Source: Allacma fusca (Eukaryota > Arthropoda > Collembola > Symphypleona > Sminthuridae). Taken from it: 64,000 nt of DNA. Made by a program: the position numbers and the translations under genes. The stretch lies in assembly GCA_947179485.1 (NCBI GenBank), contig OX359245.1, forward strand, positions 2,337,001 to 2,401,000, read 5' to 3'. The notes below the pieces were generated by a model. The model saw only the letters and a program-made list of their open reading frames with translations. It was not told the DNA's origin and searched no databases. This document shows, one piece after another, positions 54,301-63,050 of this stretch. Position 1 is the first letter of the stretch. Each line of letters begins with the position of its first letter.

Positions 54301-54942
54301 ACCTGTCTGGGTTGTAGGTGATGGCGTGGGTGCTCTTGGGCTACCCTTCTGTATGGCTGTCTCGCAACGGCTGTTGCTTGGTCTCTCACGTGTCGTAATC
54401 CCTTGTGGACTGGTTCTGGGATTTAAGTTGCTATTCTCAGCACTATTAACCCTGTAATGTCGTCTCACCGATTTCTGGAAGAGTTGTGACCTGGGTGATG
54501 AGTAATCTACCTGGTTACTTTCCGTCACCTGGTTACTTGGTCTGAGATGGTCACGATCGGAGTTACTCGACTTCCGATTTCGAGGGGTTGTTAAACCTGC
54601 TTGAAGTGTCGCTGAGGCTATTGCTTGGGCAATAGCCTTGTTGATTGAGCTTGAGCTGGTATTCAAGCTTTCCGGTGAAATTCTTCGTGACGTAACGGGT
54701 TGTATGGTTGACTCACCTGAGATGGTCCTTAGCGTAGATCTAGATGCTGGTTCTAATAAACCCGTAACCGGATTCCGTGTTACTGGTGGGTTTCTTTGGT
54801 CGTACCTAAGGTACCTGCTTATGATGTCGTCAGCACTGGAGTCGATTGCACTTTGTTGGATGGTCCCGTTGTTGTTTGGAACATTGTTCTGGACCTGGCC
54901 TACTCTCGTCGCTGACTCGCCTTTCTTGTCGTTGTTGACCAA
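51358..54942 (-). CDS. Gag frame 2: long linker and capsid domain
   Basis: The frame opens after a TAG at about 54946 and has no ATG at its start. The first Met comes only about 1000 residues in (DDDMTALMFPK). It must therefore be reached from the preceding frame, with which it overlaps by about 110 bases. Most of the chain is Ser/Thr/Pro/Arg-rich and disordered. Three related motifs (YQSPGGRIY, YQSPRGSLY, WTGPSGRVY) form internal repeats, and an RG/GGR-rich basic region and a run of Ser precede the end. The last 190 residues are a retrotransposon Gag capsid domain (FATAELQTNRFGG, DPPVRDWIRNWIAE, WDEFREEFLIRY, KIRLLRAGL). Confidence 0.75.
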   Translation of the reverse strand: MVNNDKKGESATRVGQVQNNVPNNNGTIQQSAIDSSADDIISRYLRYDQRNPPVTRNPVTGLLEPASRSTLRTISGESTIQPVTSRRISPESLNTSSSSINKAIAQAIASATLQAGLTTPRNRKSSNSDRDHLRPSNQVTESNQVDYSSPRSQLFQKSVRRHYRVNSAENSNLNPRTSPQGITTRERPSNSRCETAIQKGSPRAPTPSPTTQTGNQTPAGSSTAHPRVTPRSSNSCRSTPTTSERGQSSRHNNSHETTQQINPVHISPTSQNRQVSTENTPRNRPTQPNLHFRPQPTQDELETPTEEVETTQIGSTSQANVKRDLTTTKLYVNTGSTQATNNEQLVHRVYQSPGGRIYVHPPVHALRAPPLDVSETALRTLVQVGRQLREQNPSLTIANTIRNSDTCTYYQAFRPQDRFTVYQSPRGSLYNSLPIGRTGIHRHILRGRDILQRATNNDRTIIEGGELVTAPQPSPSEQTSRSNESYVQGDTLRSRTTTPASTTRAATTFAVPARPTGRFITRSANRPTTPTAPTVPVRPNSAVAGPSRVTTTPTISQGTVNWLDDLQYGVYIWTGPSGRVYTSENEATEDELVPSRITVRQYSKIARKQDRFRNQGVENEATWTGQVRRLIYYNRRDGIIQRRFRPTRDSNFEAFAATRAEHEEIVLSEHPIITFWNIITRRSLDPGQISSYIAPNFRLYHRHISLPNGVRRQRVPPGFLENIENEHDHQEALNRLIHDSNVEILSDTSSEEEEEQVVQRDTPRRESGQHNSAQSSEETEHIFIGIDEEDFIIPEVPGQFTIRISIDDAYDAAFRAIERDEEIQEEVRFVDNTGETHFFPRNRLRDLSPETQVVLTQVRKRRKPLRARRQIGNNQPRPPGPGPSGSGRGNQPRGANNNNSHNQRPSQSRSNPGRGGSRGGRHIGGRRRARSDPGSSGGSSSSSSSSSSNSSNPHDFEAFDNWRNRQIVNRNNIFNQVNVNIINPCVPINPNQGIRIEDVADEEQVRVIPRRHLDDDMTALMFPKVEFKPGVDDPETAFATAELQTNRFGGDTIITRMQHVQIIFDPPVRDWIRNWIAERRLHEEQPYDTIDWDEFREEFLIRYSITDQMIRTLMEKRKMHTDEDPCAYIDAKLALINRVDRFMPEMEKIRLLRAGLTSEYIVFCRGWTAETVADFVIGIKQYDEDRKTDGAESI

Positions 54943-56860
54943 ATTCTAGATTTTCACGAAGTCGTCCGGATTGTATCACGGTCGTATACCTGGGTGTATC
55001 GTTGAAGAAAATCTGGCTATCCTGGTGTGCCTGGTGACTTCTCAACGACAATACCCGGTGCTCTAAAAGGTTTCGGATGACGTCTGTGGGGATGAAGATG
55101 TTGTCCCTGACGTTCCGGCCGTACTCGAAGGCACGTGTACGTAGCACCTCCCTTTCTTCCTTATTCGGATCTCTGTTATTGTCCCTTCTGTGGGTGACTT
55201 CAGCTAATCTAAGGAAAAAATGTGTCCACTGGACTGTACCTGTATAAAGATTTTGAGCTAACCTGTGATACACCTCTATCAGTTGTCCTTCCAATCCTCG
55301 AACTACCAGAAAATTTTCCACTGAGTTTCGTTGGAAGCCTGCGGTGGTCACTAATTGTTGAAATGATCCCGCTGGTACTATCACACCTGTACCTGTCACT
55401 AATTGTACGAAATTTTCTTCCACTCTTTGGATGTTATCTTGCCCTTCTCTGATCGGTGGTGACTGGTCCTCGACTGGGCCTTCCTGTTCTGTAGACTCAG
55501 ACACCCGGCTGAGCGTACTTTGAAAGCCTACGTCTCCTCTATTGGAAAATCCTGGAGATGGTCTTGATAGAAACCTATCTCGCACAAGTTGTTGTATGTC
55601 TGGTTGTTGAGAAACTGTAGTATTCGACTGTGACGATTTACGGTGGTCGCTGATGCTTAAATTTGATAACTGCTGATTTAATTGAGTAGTGACCTGGTCA
55701 CGATCACTCCCTATACTGTTATTAGTACGTGGCACTCCTGTTGGTGAGTCACCTTGTTCACTCTGTTCGGTTGACTCGTCCGATTGAGTTATTGCTAAAT
55801 TGTCCCTAAATGATGAGTGTGTACTGAGATTCCCTTGCTGGATAATCTCTGGTGTACTTGTTGCTATAGCTATTGGTCTGTTGGAATCTTCCAAATCATC
55901 CAATTCCGTTGAGCTTTGCTGATTAACCTGTTGTTCCGTTTGTCCAGTAGCTTTGCTGCACATTCCTTGACTTTGTACATCCTGTTGGGATTGTACGCTC
56001 GTGTCTTGAGGAATGTCTCCGTTGCCAACTGGGTTTGTCAAGTTGCTGACAACCACATTGTTGGGTGATTCATTGGTCACGTCTTCAATCTCACTTTCTG
56101 GAGTTGCAAAACCTTGCTCGACCTCCCCTACGCTTGTATGATTGCTTCCAGGATCCGTGAGGATTTCAAATGATGACATGGCAGCGCTACTAGTTGGTCT
56201 TTCCTCAGGTTGATTGAATTGCGACAGGATTTCCTTGATCGTGGGGTCAGCATCATGACTGACAAAAACCATGTCTCCTCTAGCATTTAGCATGAATTCG
56301 CCTGTGGCCTCAACCTCCTGGTCCTGTTGGACCTGTTGGCCCTCCAGGTTGGTTACCTCGAGGTCGCGTAATTCTCGTTGCATAGCTAGTCTGTGGAGAT
56401 TTTGTCCCTGCGCCACCTTTGTTTTTGACAACTTTGGTGTTTGCGCTGTCGATACAGTTGGTGTTCGTCTAGGACTGGTTGTCGTACCTGTCACAGGTGT
56501 TGACACCGTGTCCAAGAACACATCGATGCTTTCATCATTATTGTCAGGATTATCTCCGTGCCCCATGGCCTGCGAACCCGATGGACTTTGTGCAGATAAT
56601 GCCAGGGTTGTACTGCCGGATTCTTCCATGACTGTAGATGTCGACGCTGAAGATGTTGAAGAGAGGTCTACACCTGCCGTTGCTGTATTAGCTTTGGCTT
56701 TCGCTGCTTTCCTCTCCTCTTTCCTGCGGGCGAGGATCTCTTCCAAGCCTGTTTCATTCTGTGGTACTGGTCCTGCAGATCGCGTAGTCCTTCGAGATGG
56801 TATTGAAGGTGCAGGTGGTGGTTCCCTTCTTGATGGATGTTGGTTCTTTTCGGGTTCCAT
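54830..56860 (-). CDS. Gag frame 1: N-terminal matrix-like protein, 676 aa
   Basis: The first ORF after the leader has a true ATG at 56860. Residues 1-480 are acidic, Ser/Thr/Gln-rich and disordered. About 485-600 look folded and helical (NFLVVRGLEGQLIEVYHRLAQNLY, TGTVQWTHFFLRLAEV, REVLRTRAFEYGRNVRD) and could be the matrix-like domain. The frame ends 112 bases after frame 2 opens. The change between them would be +1 (or -2). Two AGG-C points (in GAA-AGG-C and AGT-AGG-C) in the overlap recall the AGG-C hungry codon of yeast Ty1, but no site is proven. Confidence 0.7.
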   Translation of the reverse strand: MEPEKNQHPSRREPPPAPSIPSRRTTRSAGPVPQNETGLEEILARRKEERKAAKAKANTATAGVDLSSTSSASTSTVMEESGSTTLALSAQSPSGSQAMGHGDNPDNNDESIDVFLDTVSTPVTGTTTSPRRTPTVSTAQTPKLSKTKVAQGQNLHRLAMQRELRDLEVTNLEGQQVQQDQEVEATGEFMLNARGDMVFVSHDADPTIKEILSQFNQPEERPTSSAAMSSFEILTDPGSNHTSVGEVEQGFATPESEIEDVTNESPNNVVVSNLTNPVGNGDIPQDTSVQSQQDVQSQGMCSKATGQTEQQVNQQSSTELDDLEDSNRPIAIATSTPEIIQQGNLSTHSSFRDNLAITQSDESTEQSEQGDSPTGVPRTNNSIGSDRDQVTTQLNQQLSNLSISDHRKSSQSNTTVSQQPDIQQLVRDRFLSRPSPGFSNRGDVGFQSTLSRVSESTEQEGPVEDQSPPIREGQDNIQRVEENFVQLVTGTGVIVPAGSFQQLVTTAGFQRNSVENFLVVRGLEGQLIEVYHRLAQNLYTGTVQWTHFFLRLAEVTHRRDNNRDPNKEEREVLRTRAFEYGRNVRDNIFIPTDVIRNLLEHRVLSLRSHQAHQDSQIFFNDTPRYTTVIQSGRLRENLEFGQQRQERRVSDESRPGPEQCSKQQRDHPTKCNRLQC

Positions 56861-57099
56861 ACCTGTAAACGTCCTAACTTTTTCTTGATGGGCTGAAAAA
56901 TGCTAAGGCGTTTCGTAGAGTTTGGTTTTATGAATTTGTTTTGACGGTTGTGAGAGTTCTTTTGTCAATTTCAATCCTGAAAACCTTCTTAAAACTTATG
57001 CCAAATTTCAACTTAAACCGTTTTCTAAAATTTTGCCTTGTATGCCTATGCTTATGTACTCTAGTTGTTAAACTTAATTGTGCCAATTGGTGATGATAA

Positions 57100-57540
57100 C
57101 TTGGAAAAGAAATTTTCTGTGTTTATAACCTAAGTGTTCAATCCCTGAACGTCCCTAACTCTAGCTGTGACCTGTCTTAAACTTAATTGTTTTAATCCTA
57201 ACGTTTCCAATAAGTACCTCCTGGTGTTACCACCTGAATTTCCTTAAAACCTAAACTTTTCTAATCTTAATTCCTTTAAAACTTATCCTTTCGTAATCTT
57301 AACCTTCCTTAAAACCTAACTGCTCTTAAACTTGACTCCCTTAAAACCTAAACTGTCGTAAACTTACTTTCCTTAAACTTAAACTCCTTAAAACCTATTC
57401 CCCTTAAAACTTAGTGTCATTTTAAAACTTAACCTTCTCTAAGCTTAGTCTCCTTAATCCTATCCTCCTTACAACTTACTGCTCTTAAACTTACTCACCT
57501 TAAAACTTAACCCTCTTAAACTTACTTATTTGCAATGGCT
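57100..57540 (-). repeat. TTAAAACTTA-rich degenerate repeat in the leader
   Basis: About 25 degenerate units of CCTTAAAACTTA / CTTAAACTTA (plus-strand spelling) are spaced 12-25 bases apart. On the sense strand it is a purine-rich TAAGTTTTAAGG array with almost no secondary structure potential, which separates the hairpin array from the Gag start. Confidence 0.6.
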
Positions 57541-57581
57541 AGTTGCGTCTAACTCCTTAAATTATCAGTCTTATTGTCAAT

Positions 57582-59347
57582 CAACACTCCTCACATTCGG
57601 GCCGGTGTTGCCTAAATTTCCCTAAATACTCCTGTAATGATTCCCAGAATTAATAAGGACTGTATTCCTCGCTACCAATTACCCTTCTGCCCCAAAGGAT
57701 ATGTTTCGCGTCCTAATTCGTACCTAAGAACTTCCTTGAACCGATCCTACCATCAGCAAGGCTTGTATCTGACGTAGACAGTAAAACCTGAAAGCACCAG
57801 AATTAACTGAATTCCTATCCCTATAACCAACTCTCAAAAGCCATGAGCCTGTGGTTTCTTATGCCAATTCTCTCTACTCTAGCACAATCCTTCGAGAATG
57901 GCTAATATTATGATGCACTCAAACCCATGAGTCATCTATGGAAGAAGTAATAAATATGAAAGTCCCTATGTATGGCCATAGCTGGAAACCGCATACATAG
58001 ATTTTAAAGTGAACATCCGTGCTTTGGAATGTCCCCTGTTATCCTATCCACTAGCCCATGGACCTCCTTACTAGTAATAGTCATTGCTGTTACATATCCG
58101 CTAGCTCGGGCACATTACAAACATGTACCTATATCGGTGCGTCAATCATAGCCTCTCCGATTACCTCTAGTAGGTCACAGGCTTATCGGTACTTTTGTCG
58201 GCACTCCATCCGATCACCTCCGTGCTTGGAATGACTCGAACCCTACTAAACCATAAAGTCCCTCCTAATCTTCCTAGCCTCTCGGATTCTACGTGTACTA
58301 AAACTTATATACAACAATGATTCCGCTCACATTTCGGCCCTTGAATCCCTAAAATTACGTAGATGAGAATTTTCTTATATGTATGCTTATGTACTATGCC
58401 AATGTGTCCACGCTCAATGTACCTCGGCCCTTTGGACTAAATTTTGTTTAAACCTTAATTAAACTGTCCTAATCACCTCGGTGCTCATATTCGGCCCTTC
58501 CGAGAAAATTTTGTTCGCCTTACATACTATAATCTTTAGATGATCAGATCTACCTATGCTCTCTAACTGAGCTATATAGGTTTTGATTTGCAAAAATGAC
58601 TAACTGAAATCTGATATGCTCCGTGCTCACATTCGGCCTTCCGGATTAACTTTAAAGTCCTAATATTTGCCAAAAACCATGACAAATTATGTCCTAATTA
58701 CCCAGCGCTCAAGCCGGCACTTCTGGTAGAACTGGAAAGATGGAAGAAGAAAAGAAGTTTGTGAAAGGTTTATGATAGATCCTATTGTTACCCGTGTAAA
58801 CCTACACATCAGGTAAAGAAAGTAATTTTCAGCGAAAGAGTTTTAATTGGGTTTTGCCGCCTAGCCAAGGGGCTCTTAATTACGTAATTTGGAGGTTAAA
58901 GAATTTAAAGACATTTGTGCTCAATCCCGGCCCTTCAAATGTGCTTATACTAGAAGGAGAAAAGATGTAGAGAAAGAAGAAAGTGAAAATTATTTTTGAG
59001 TTATTTACTTGAAAGATAGATCATATTTTTGCTTTAAACTAAGCTTGGAAAGTGAATTTTGAGAGTCTGGTATTAATAAAAAATGTCCTAATTAATTGAA
59101 AGATTTTTAATTGTGTTTTGGGTTCCCATCCCCTAGCCTGGGGTTTCCCAAAACTTTGAAAAGTAATTTGAAGAGTTAAAAGAATTTCAACGCTCAAAAA
59201 CGGCCCTTTTGAAATTAGGAACTTAAACTTACGAAGAGAAAGATTACTATTATACTGCGCTCAATTAACGGCGGCCCTTCAGCCGGAATAGTTCTCTTTA
59301 CAATACGAACACTGTTTATGCCTACGCTCAAGCCCGGCATTTTAGGC
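57582..59347 (-). repeat. Array of about ten hairpins with one conserved loop motif
   Basis: Plus-strand spelling: arm, YGCTCA, 3-8 bases, CGGCCCTT, complementary arm. Units: 57582-57610, 58319-58347, 58406-58437, 58477-58504, 58620-58645, 58702-58726, 58911-58942, 59184-59215, 59255-59282, 59320-59347. Arms such as GATTC/GAATC, GTCCA/TGGAC, CTCGG/CCGAG, CCAG/CTGG, ACATTTG/CAAATGT, ATTTCAA/TTGAAAT and GCCTA/TAGGC all differ yet pair; only the ninth has a 3-bp arm. The transcript (minus strand) shows AAGGGCCG...TGAGCR in the loop. Variable stems with a constant loop are the mark of a conserved RNA structure. The first unit deviates (TCCTCA...CGGGCCG). Confidence 0.85.
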
Positions 59348-60023
59348 GTCTAAAAAGACAGAAGAAAGACTTATTTTTACTGGAAGAAGCTAATTTTGGT
59401 GAAAATTTTAATGAACATACACCTACTATGTACTCTGAAAACCACAAAATACATATACGTATATGAGCAATTTTCTAATTTAAATCTATGATTTGTACCT
59501 AAATTCTGGTTAATTACTCCTGAATATTAGCTACGCCTCGTAACTACATGACAAAATTAATGCGCTCCTAAACATGAAATTCATGAACCTTAAAGAAAAA
59601 TTTGTATTACCTTATTGGACGTCCTCTTCCCCTAATTTTCCGGTTGGAAAGAGTCCCAATTTCACTGGTCACTTAAAATAATATTTCAGGCCTAAAAATA
59701 GTTCTTTTTCTAGTGCCGCACTAGGACTTCTGAACTGTTATTTGAATCCGCGCGTGATGATAATGGCCAAATTTTCTTTCTTGAGGTAACATTTTGTTGC
59801 ATGTTATAACTGCCTTTCACGAGAAGTTTCGGGTGGCCCTGGAGAGAAATGAGACATCTTCTCCTTAGCGAGCCCCATACTTCCATCCCATGAATTTTGT
59901 TTGACTAACGACCTTACTTGCTACAAAGTTTGGTCTTTTGTCACAGGGTCATCCGCAGGTCCCCGACCTACGGATCCTCCGGGTCCTTACCAAAAAAAAC
60001 CCGAAGGCCTGGCAGAAACATCA

Positions 60024-60600
60024 TGTTACGTTGCTATCACCCGGGTATTGATGTTGTGTGGGTAATAGTCAATGTAGCCTAGGTTCGGGCGTTCCATTGC
60101 CCTGAAGTATGGTTTCGATGTTGGTGAAACTCATGAATAAATGGAACTATTGATTCTGTTGTGTAGGTTCGTTTATAATTGATTGAGCCAATTTATTGTT
60201 CCTAGAACTGATACAATTTACACTGAACAATTAACATTTTACACAAAATAGAATTTGAAGTCTGAATCTCTTCTTCCTGAAATTCTCCGAATTTCATGTT
60301 GCCCCGCTTGCTACCTTTTGAGATCCATCCCGGAGGGAATGGACTCTAGGTGCGGCTCCTCTTGATGTTGCTTGCTTGAAGTCGAGATTAGAACTTGTAC
60401 TAAATCTACGTGTCTTAATCTAATCTAAATCTTATTCTTATCTTTATTGTTTATTAAATAATCTGAATCATTTCCTTTCCTTTACTTATAATTATGTTAT
60501 GTCAGCGTTTGGCGTCACGTAGCCTTTGCTTACGACCTTCCAAACTATTTGCTGACGTAGATTATGCTTATTCTACTCTATTTATAATATATCCGTAACA
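60024..60600 (-). repeat. 5' LTR of element 2 (577 bp)
   Basis: Same termini and length as 31781-32357. On the sense strand TATAAATAGAG lies close to the LTR start (plus coordinates near 60575-60585) and could be the promoter TATA box. ATAT follows at 60601-60604. Confidence 0.95.
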
Positions 60601-63050
60601 ATATGTGCACACTCCCAAAGCTGAAACTCTGTCGCAGACAAGAACTTTTTCAGATCGCTCAGCTCGCTGTGCTTCTCGGCATATACCAACTGCTTGCAAC
60701 CTACTGGAAGCTCGCAATATTACGCAATTTTAGAGTATCACTTAAAAGCGCTAATCATAATTATTGTAAACAATACACATGAATCATCAATTTAGATTAA
60801 ATTAAGTCTGGTAGTGAGAAAAACTACGTTCGGTTACAGCACTGAAGAATTTGATAAGAGGAGAATTTTAATGACTCAACTTTGTACCTATTAGTGTGGG
60901 GTTCTTATTAGGAAAAAGTAAATGGAATTGGAAGTAACTTATTGCAACAGTTTTTATATTTAACGCCAGGTGAATACTCAGAATTGTTATTGCTGAAGTT
61001 ATTTGCTCACTACTTTTTAGTAACAAGCCTTAACATCCACACGGTTGATCTTCATATTCTATAAAATATCATTAGGAAGTAAGAATTGATTTGTAGGAAT
61101 CATGGACTTTAGTAACTATAGAATGTGAAACATATTGCGCTAATACGAATTCCTTTCATTTTTCCCTTTTTAAATAATGAGTGCCTCCAGTGTCTGAGGC
61201 TACAGTTACATTATTACGGTACAACTGACTATATACAAATTATAATAACATACAAAATCATATTTGATCAGCACGTTGTGCTGATCCACAAAGGGGTGAA
61301 GCACTATACAGTGATGCAACAGCAATATTTTATAACAATGTTGGTATTAAATTAATCAAGCGATTAGTTAAATTCCACATGTATAGCCAAATATTGCGTT
61401 TGGGAGAGAACTTTATTGGGCCGGAAGCCGTTGTCCTATAATTTTTTGATGATGAATTTCCTACTACTTATGTATATGAAACTAATTGTTAGCCTTACAG
61501 TTAATAGTTCACATGTCTTATATAAGATTACTTTACCCGGCGAAGCGGGACATTAATAATAAGCCTTCTCGACAGGCCTTGATACGGGATCTATAGCCAT
61601 TTAAGGTTTTGTGAATACTCTCACAATTCTCAAGTAATTGCCCCTGTGCAAAGCACAGGGTTTTTACTAGTTATTTATTAATTAATATTAACTAGTAAAA
61701 GCCCTGTACTTCACAGGGGCAATTACTTGGAGCAAAAGACGGGCAAATGAATCGCCTAGGCCTAAGCCTATAGCCTTCCTATTTTCTTTGAAAAAATACC
61801 GCCATCGTATATAGGCCAATAGGCTGTTTCAACGAAAAGAAGAGCCTTAGTACCAAGGATCAAGTACTCTAACTGCCTGCCTATTAGCCTATATCTGTCC
61901 TAGTGTACATTGCTTGCCTGCCTATATTTTTGTTGCATAGCTTCTGACAGCGCTTTGCCAGCCTATATAGGCGATATAATTGTGAGTTTTAGATAGTGGA
62001 AGTCCAAGCCGTATGCAATGATCACGTGCAATTTGAATACCAATGTAGGGTTTTGATTAATTCTGTAGTAAACTACATAGTATCCAGTGGGAATAAATAT
62101 GGGACGTACATATACTCTGACAATTACGGGTATCAAGTAATTCCCGCCTCATTGTCAGTCCGTTTCTGCAAACGTTTTCCCAAAGATCTTGTAATCCTGT
62201 CCTAACCAATTCGTGCTTTGAGAATGTTCACCACTAACGCCTAGCCTTTACTTGAACGAACTTGTAGCGTATTGTAGTGGTGATTGCCCAGCCTAGAACC
62301 TCGCCTAGATTTATATCCCAGCTTGCCGCATCCTTGAGCCTTTGCATATTATAGGGCCTAGAATCTAGGCAGGCGCCCATGTTTGACTTGGAGAGGTAGT
62401 AGTGTGAATGTACAAATTAAAAGCTAGACGCCTTGGGAATCAAGCCCTATGGCGGAGACTTATTGTATGCCTAGATCTTGCGCGCTTATTTTAAGAGTAG
62501 CGCGAAACCAATTTGAACCATGAACGCGCGGAGGTTTAAATCAACGGACAGATGGAGATCAATAATAATAAGGATTATTTTTATTTTCATTCTGCATAGA
62601 CATATAGTATGTGCTAATTAAGTGAAACGAGACATGAGTCCAATTTAACTAAAAATGGAAAATTTGCAATTAAACCGTGATTTATTTTATGTGCCTCTAT
62701 AACGTCGTTCCCTTATAACGTCACTTTTCGGGAGATTTATTGATGTCGTTATAAAGATAGCCGACTGTATTCTGTTTACATTGAAATTTCTGCGTCAGAC
62801 AAGGCTGTCAATATTTACATTTCATTCATATGCACTCATGAATTATTCTTTACTAATTTTATACAATTGGTACTTTTAACGTTTTATTTGCTGAATCACA
62901 GGTTATAAATATAAATATATATCAATTTCAATTAAAATACTTAGTATCCCATTTTGAGTTAATTCTAATGTGAAATTGTTGCAAAATTACAGTTATGGCC
63001 ACCATCAACGTATCACAATTATTGCAGCGCCACAGAGAAGTTTCCAGCAT
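60601..63050. other. Right flank: interrupted inverted repeat and intergenic DNA
   Basis: The first about 120 bases continue the foldback site split by element 2 (GCTCGCTGTGCTTCTCGGC is inverted near 30912-30940). The rest is AT-rich with no supported gene. A frame at 61996-62205 has no features. Confidence 0.5.
61631..61729. repeat. 41-bp-arm inverted repeat
   Basis: CAAGTAATTGCCCCTGTG...TTTACTAGTTA (61631-61673) is mirrored by TAACTAGTAAAA...CACAGGGGCAATTACTTG (61689-61729) with a few mismatches and a 15-base AT loop. It resembles a short foldback MITE. No clear target duplication. Confidence 0.75.

Larger units (their letters stand above)
56861..60023 (-). other. 3.2-kb leader of element 2
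   Basis: The region between 5' LTR and first Gag frame has no long ORF. It contains a CCTTAAAACTTA-rich tract (57100-57540, plus-strand spelling), the hairpin array at 57582-59347, and an imperfect duplication of about 150 bp (58841-58990 and 59100-59240). No TGG-type tRNA primer site is seen next to the LTR; the sense strand there begins TGATGTTTCTGCC. This is where packaging, dimerisation and translation signals would be expected. Confidence 0.7.
31781..60600 (-). mobile_element. Element 2: complete 28.8-kb Ty3/gypsy-type LTR retrotransposon
   Basis: The borders are two 577-bp LTRs (31781-32357, 60024-60600) flanked by ATAT (31777-31780, 60601-60604). By eye the LTRs differ at only two positions, so insertion is recent. 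The domain order protease, RT, RNase H, integrase places it with Ty3/gypsy. It is several times longer than the usual 5-10 kb because of a huge Gag region, a long leader, and about 9 kb of extra ORFs after integrase. No perfect tRNA primer site (TGG...) abuts the 5' LTR. Two of the extra ORFs recur in element 1, showing that the gene set is inherited within the lineage. Confidence 0.93.

Noticed and set aside
57582-59347. Leader hairpins as self-cleaving ribozymes (hammerhead, twister-sister-like words such as AAGG-GCCG)
   Set aside because: No hammerhead core (CTGATGA...GAAA). The AAGGGCCG/TGAGCG words do not occur in the strand order needed for twister-sister. The units are too small for a known ribozyme fold.
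59990-60023. tRNA primer-binding site next to the 5' LTR
   Set aside because: The sense sequence after the LTR starts TGATGTTTC, not TGG. A TGGTAAGGACC about 30 bases further does not fit a tRNA T-arm and acceptor end. Left open.
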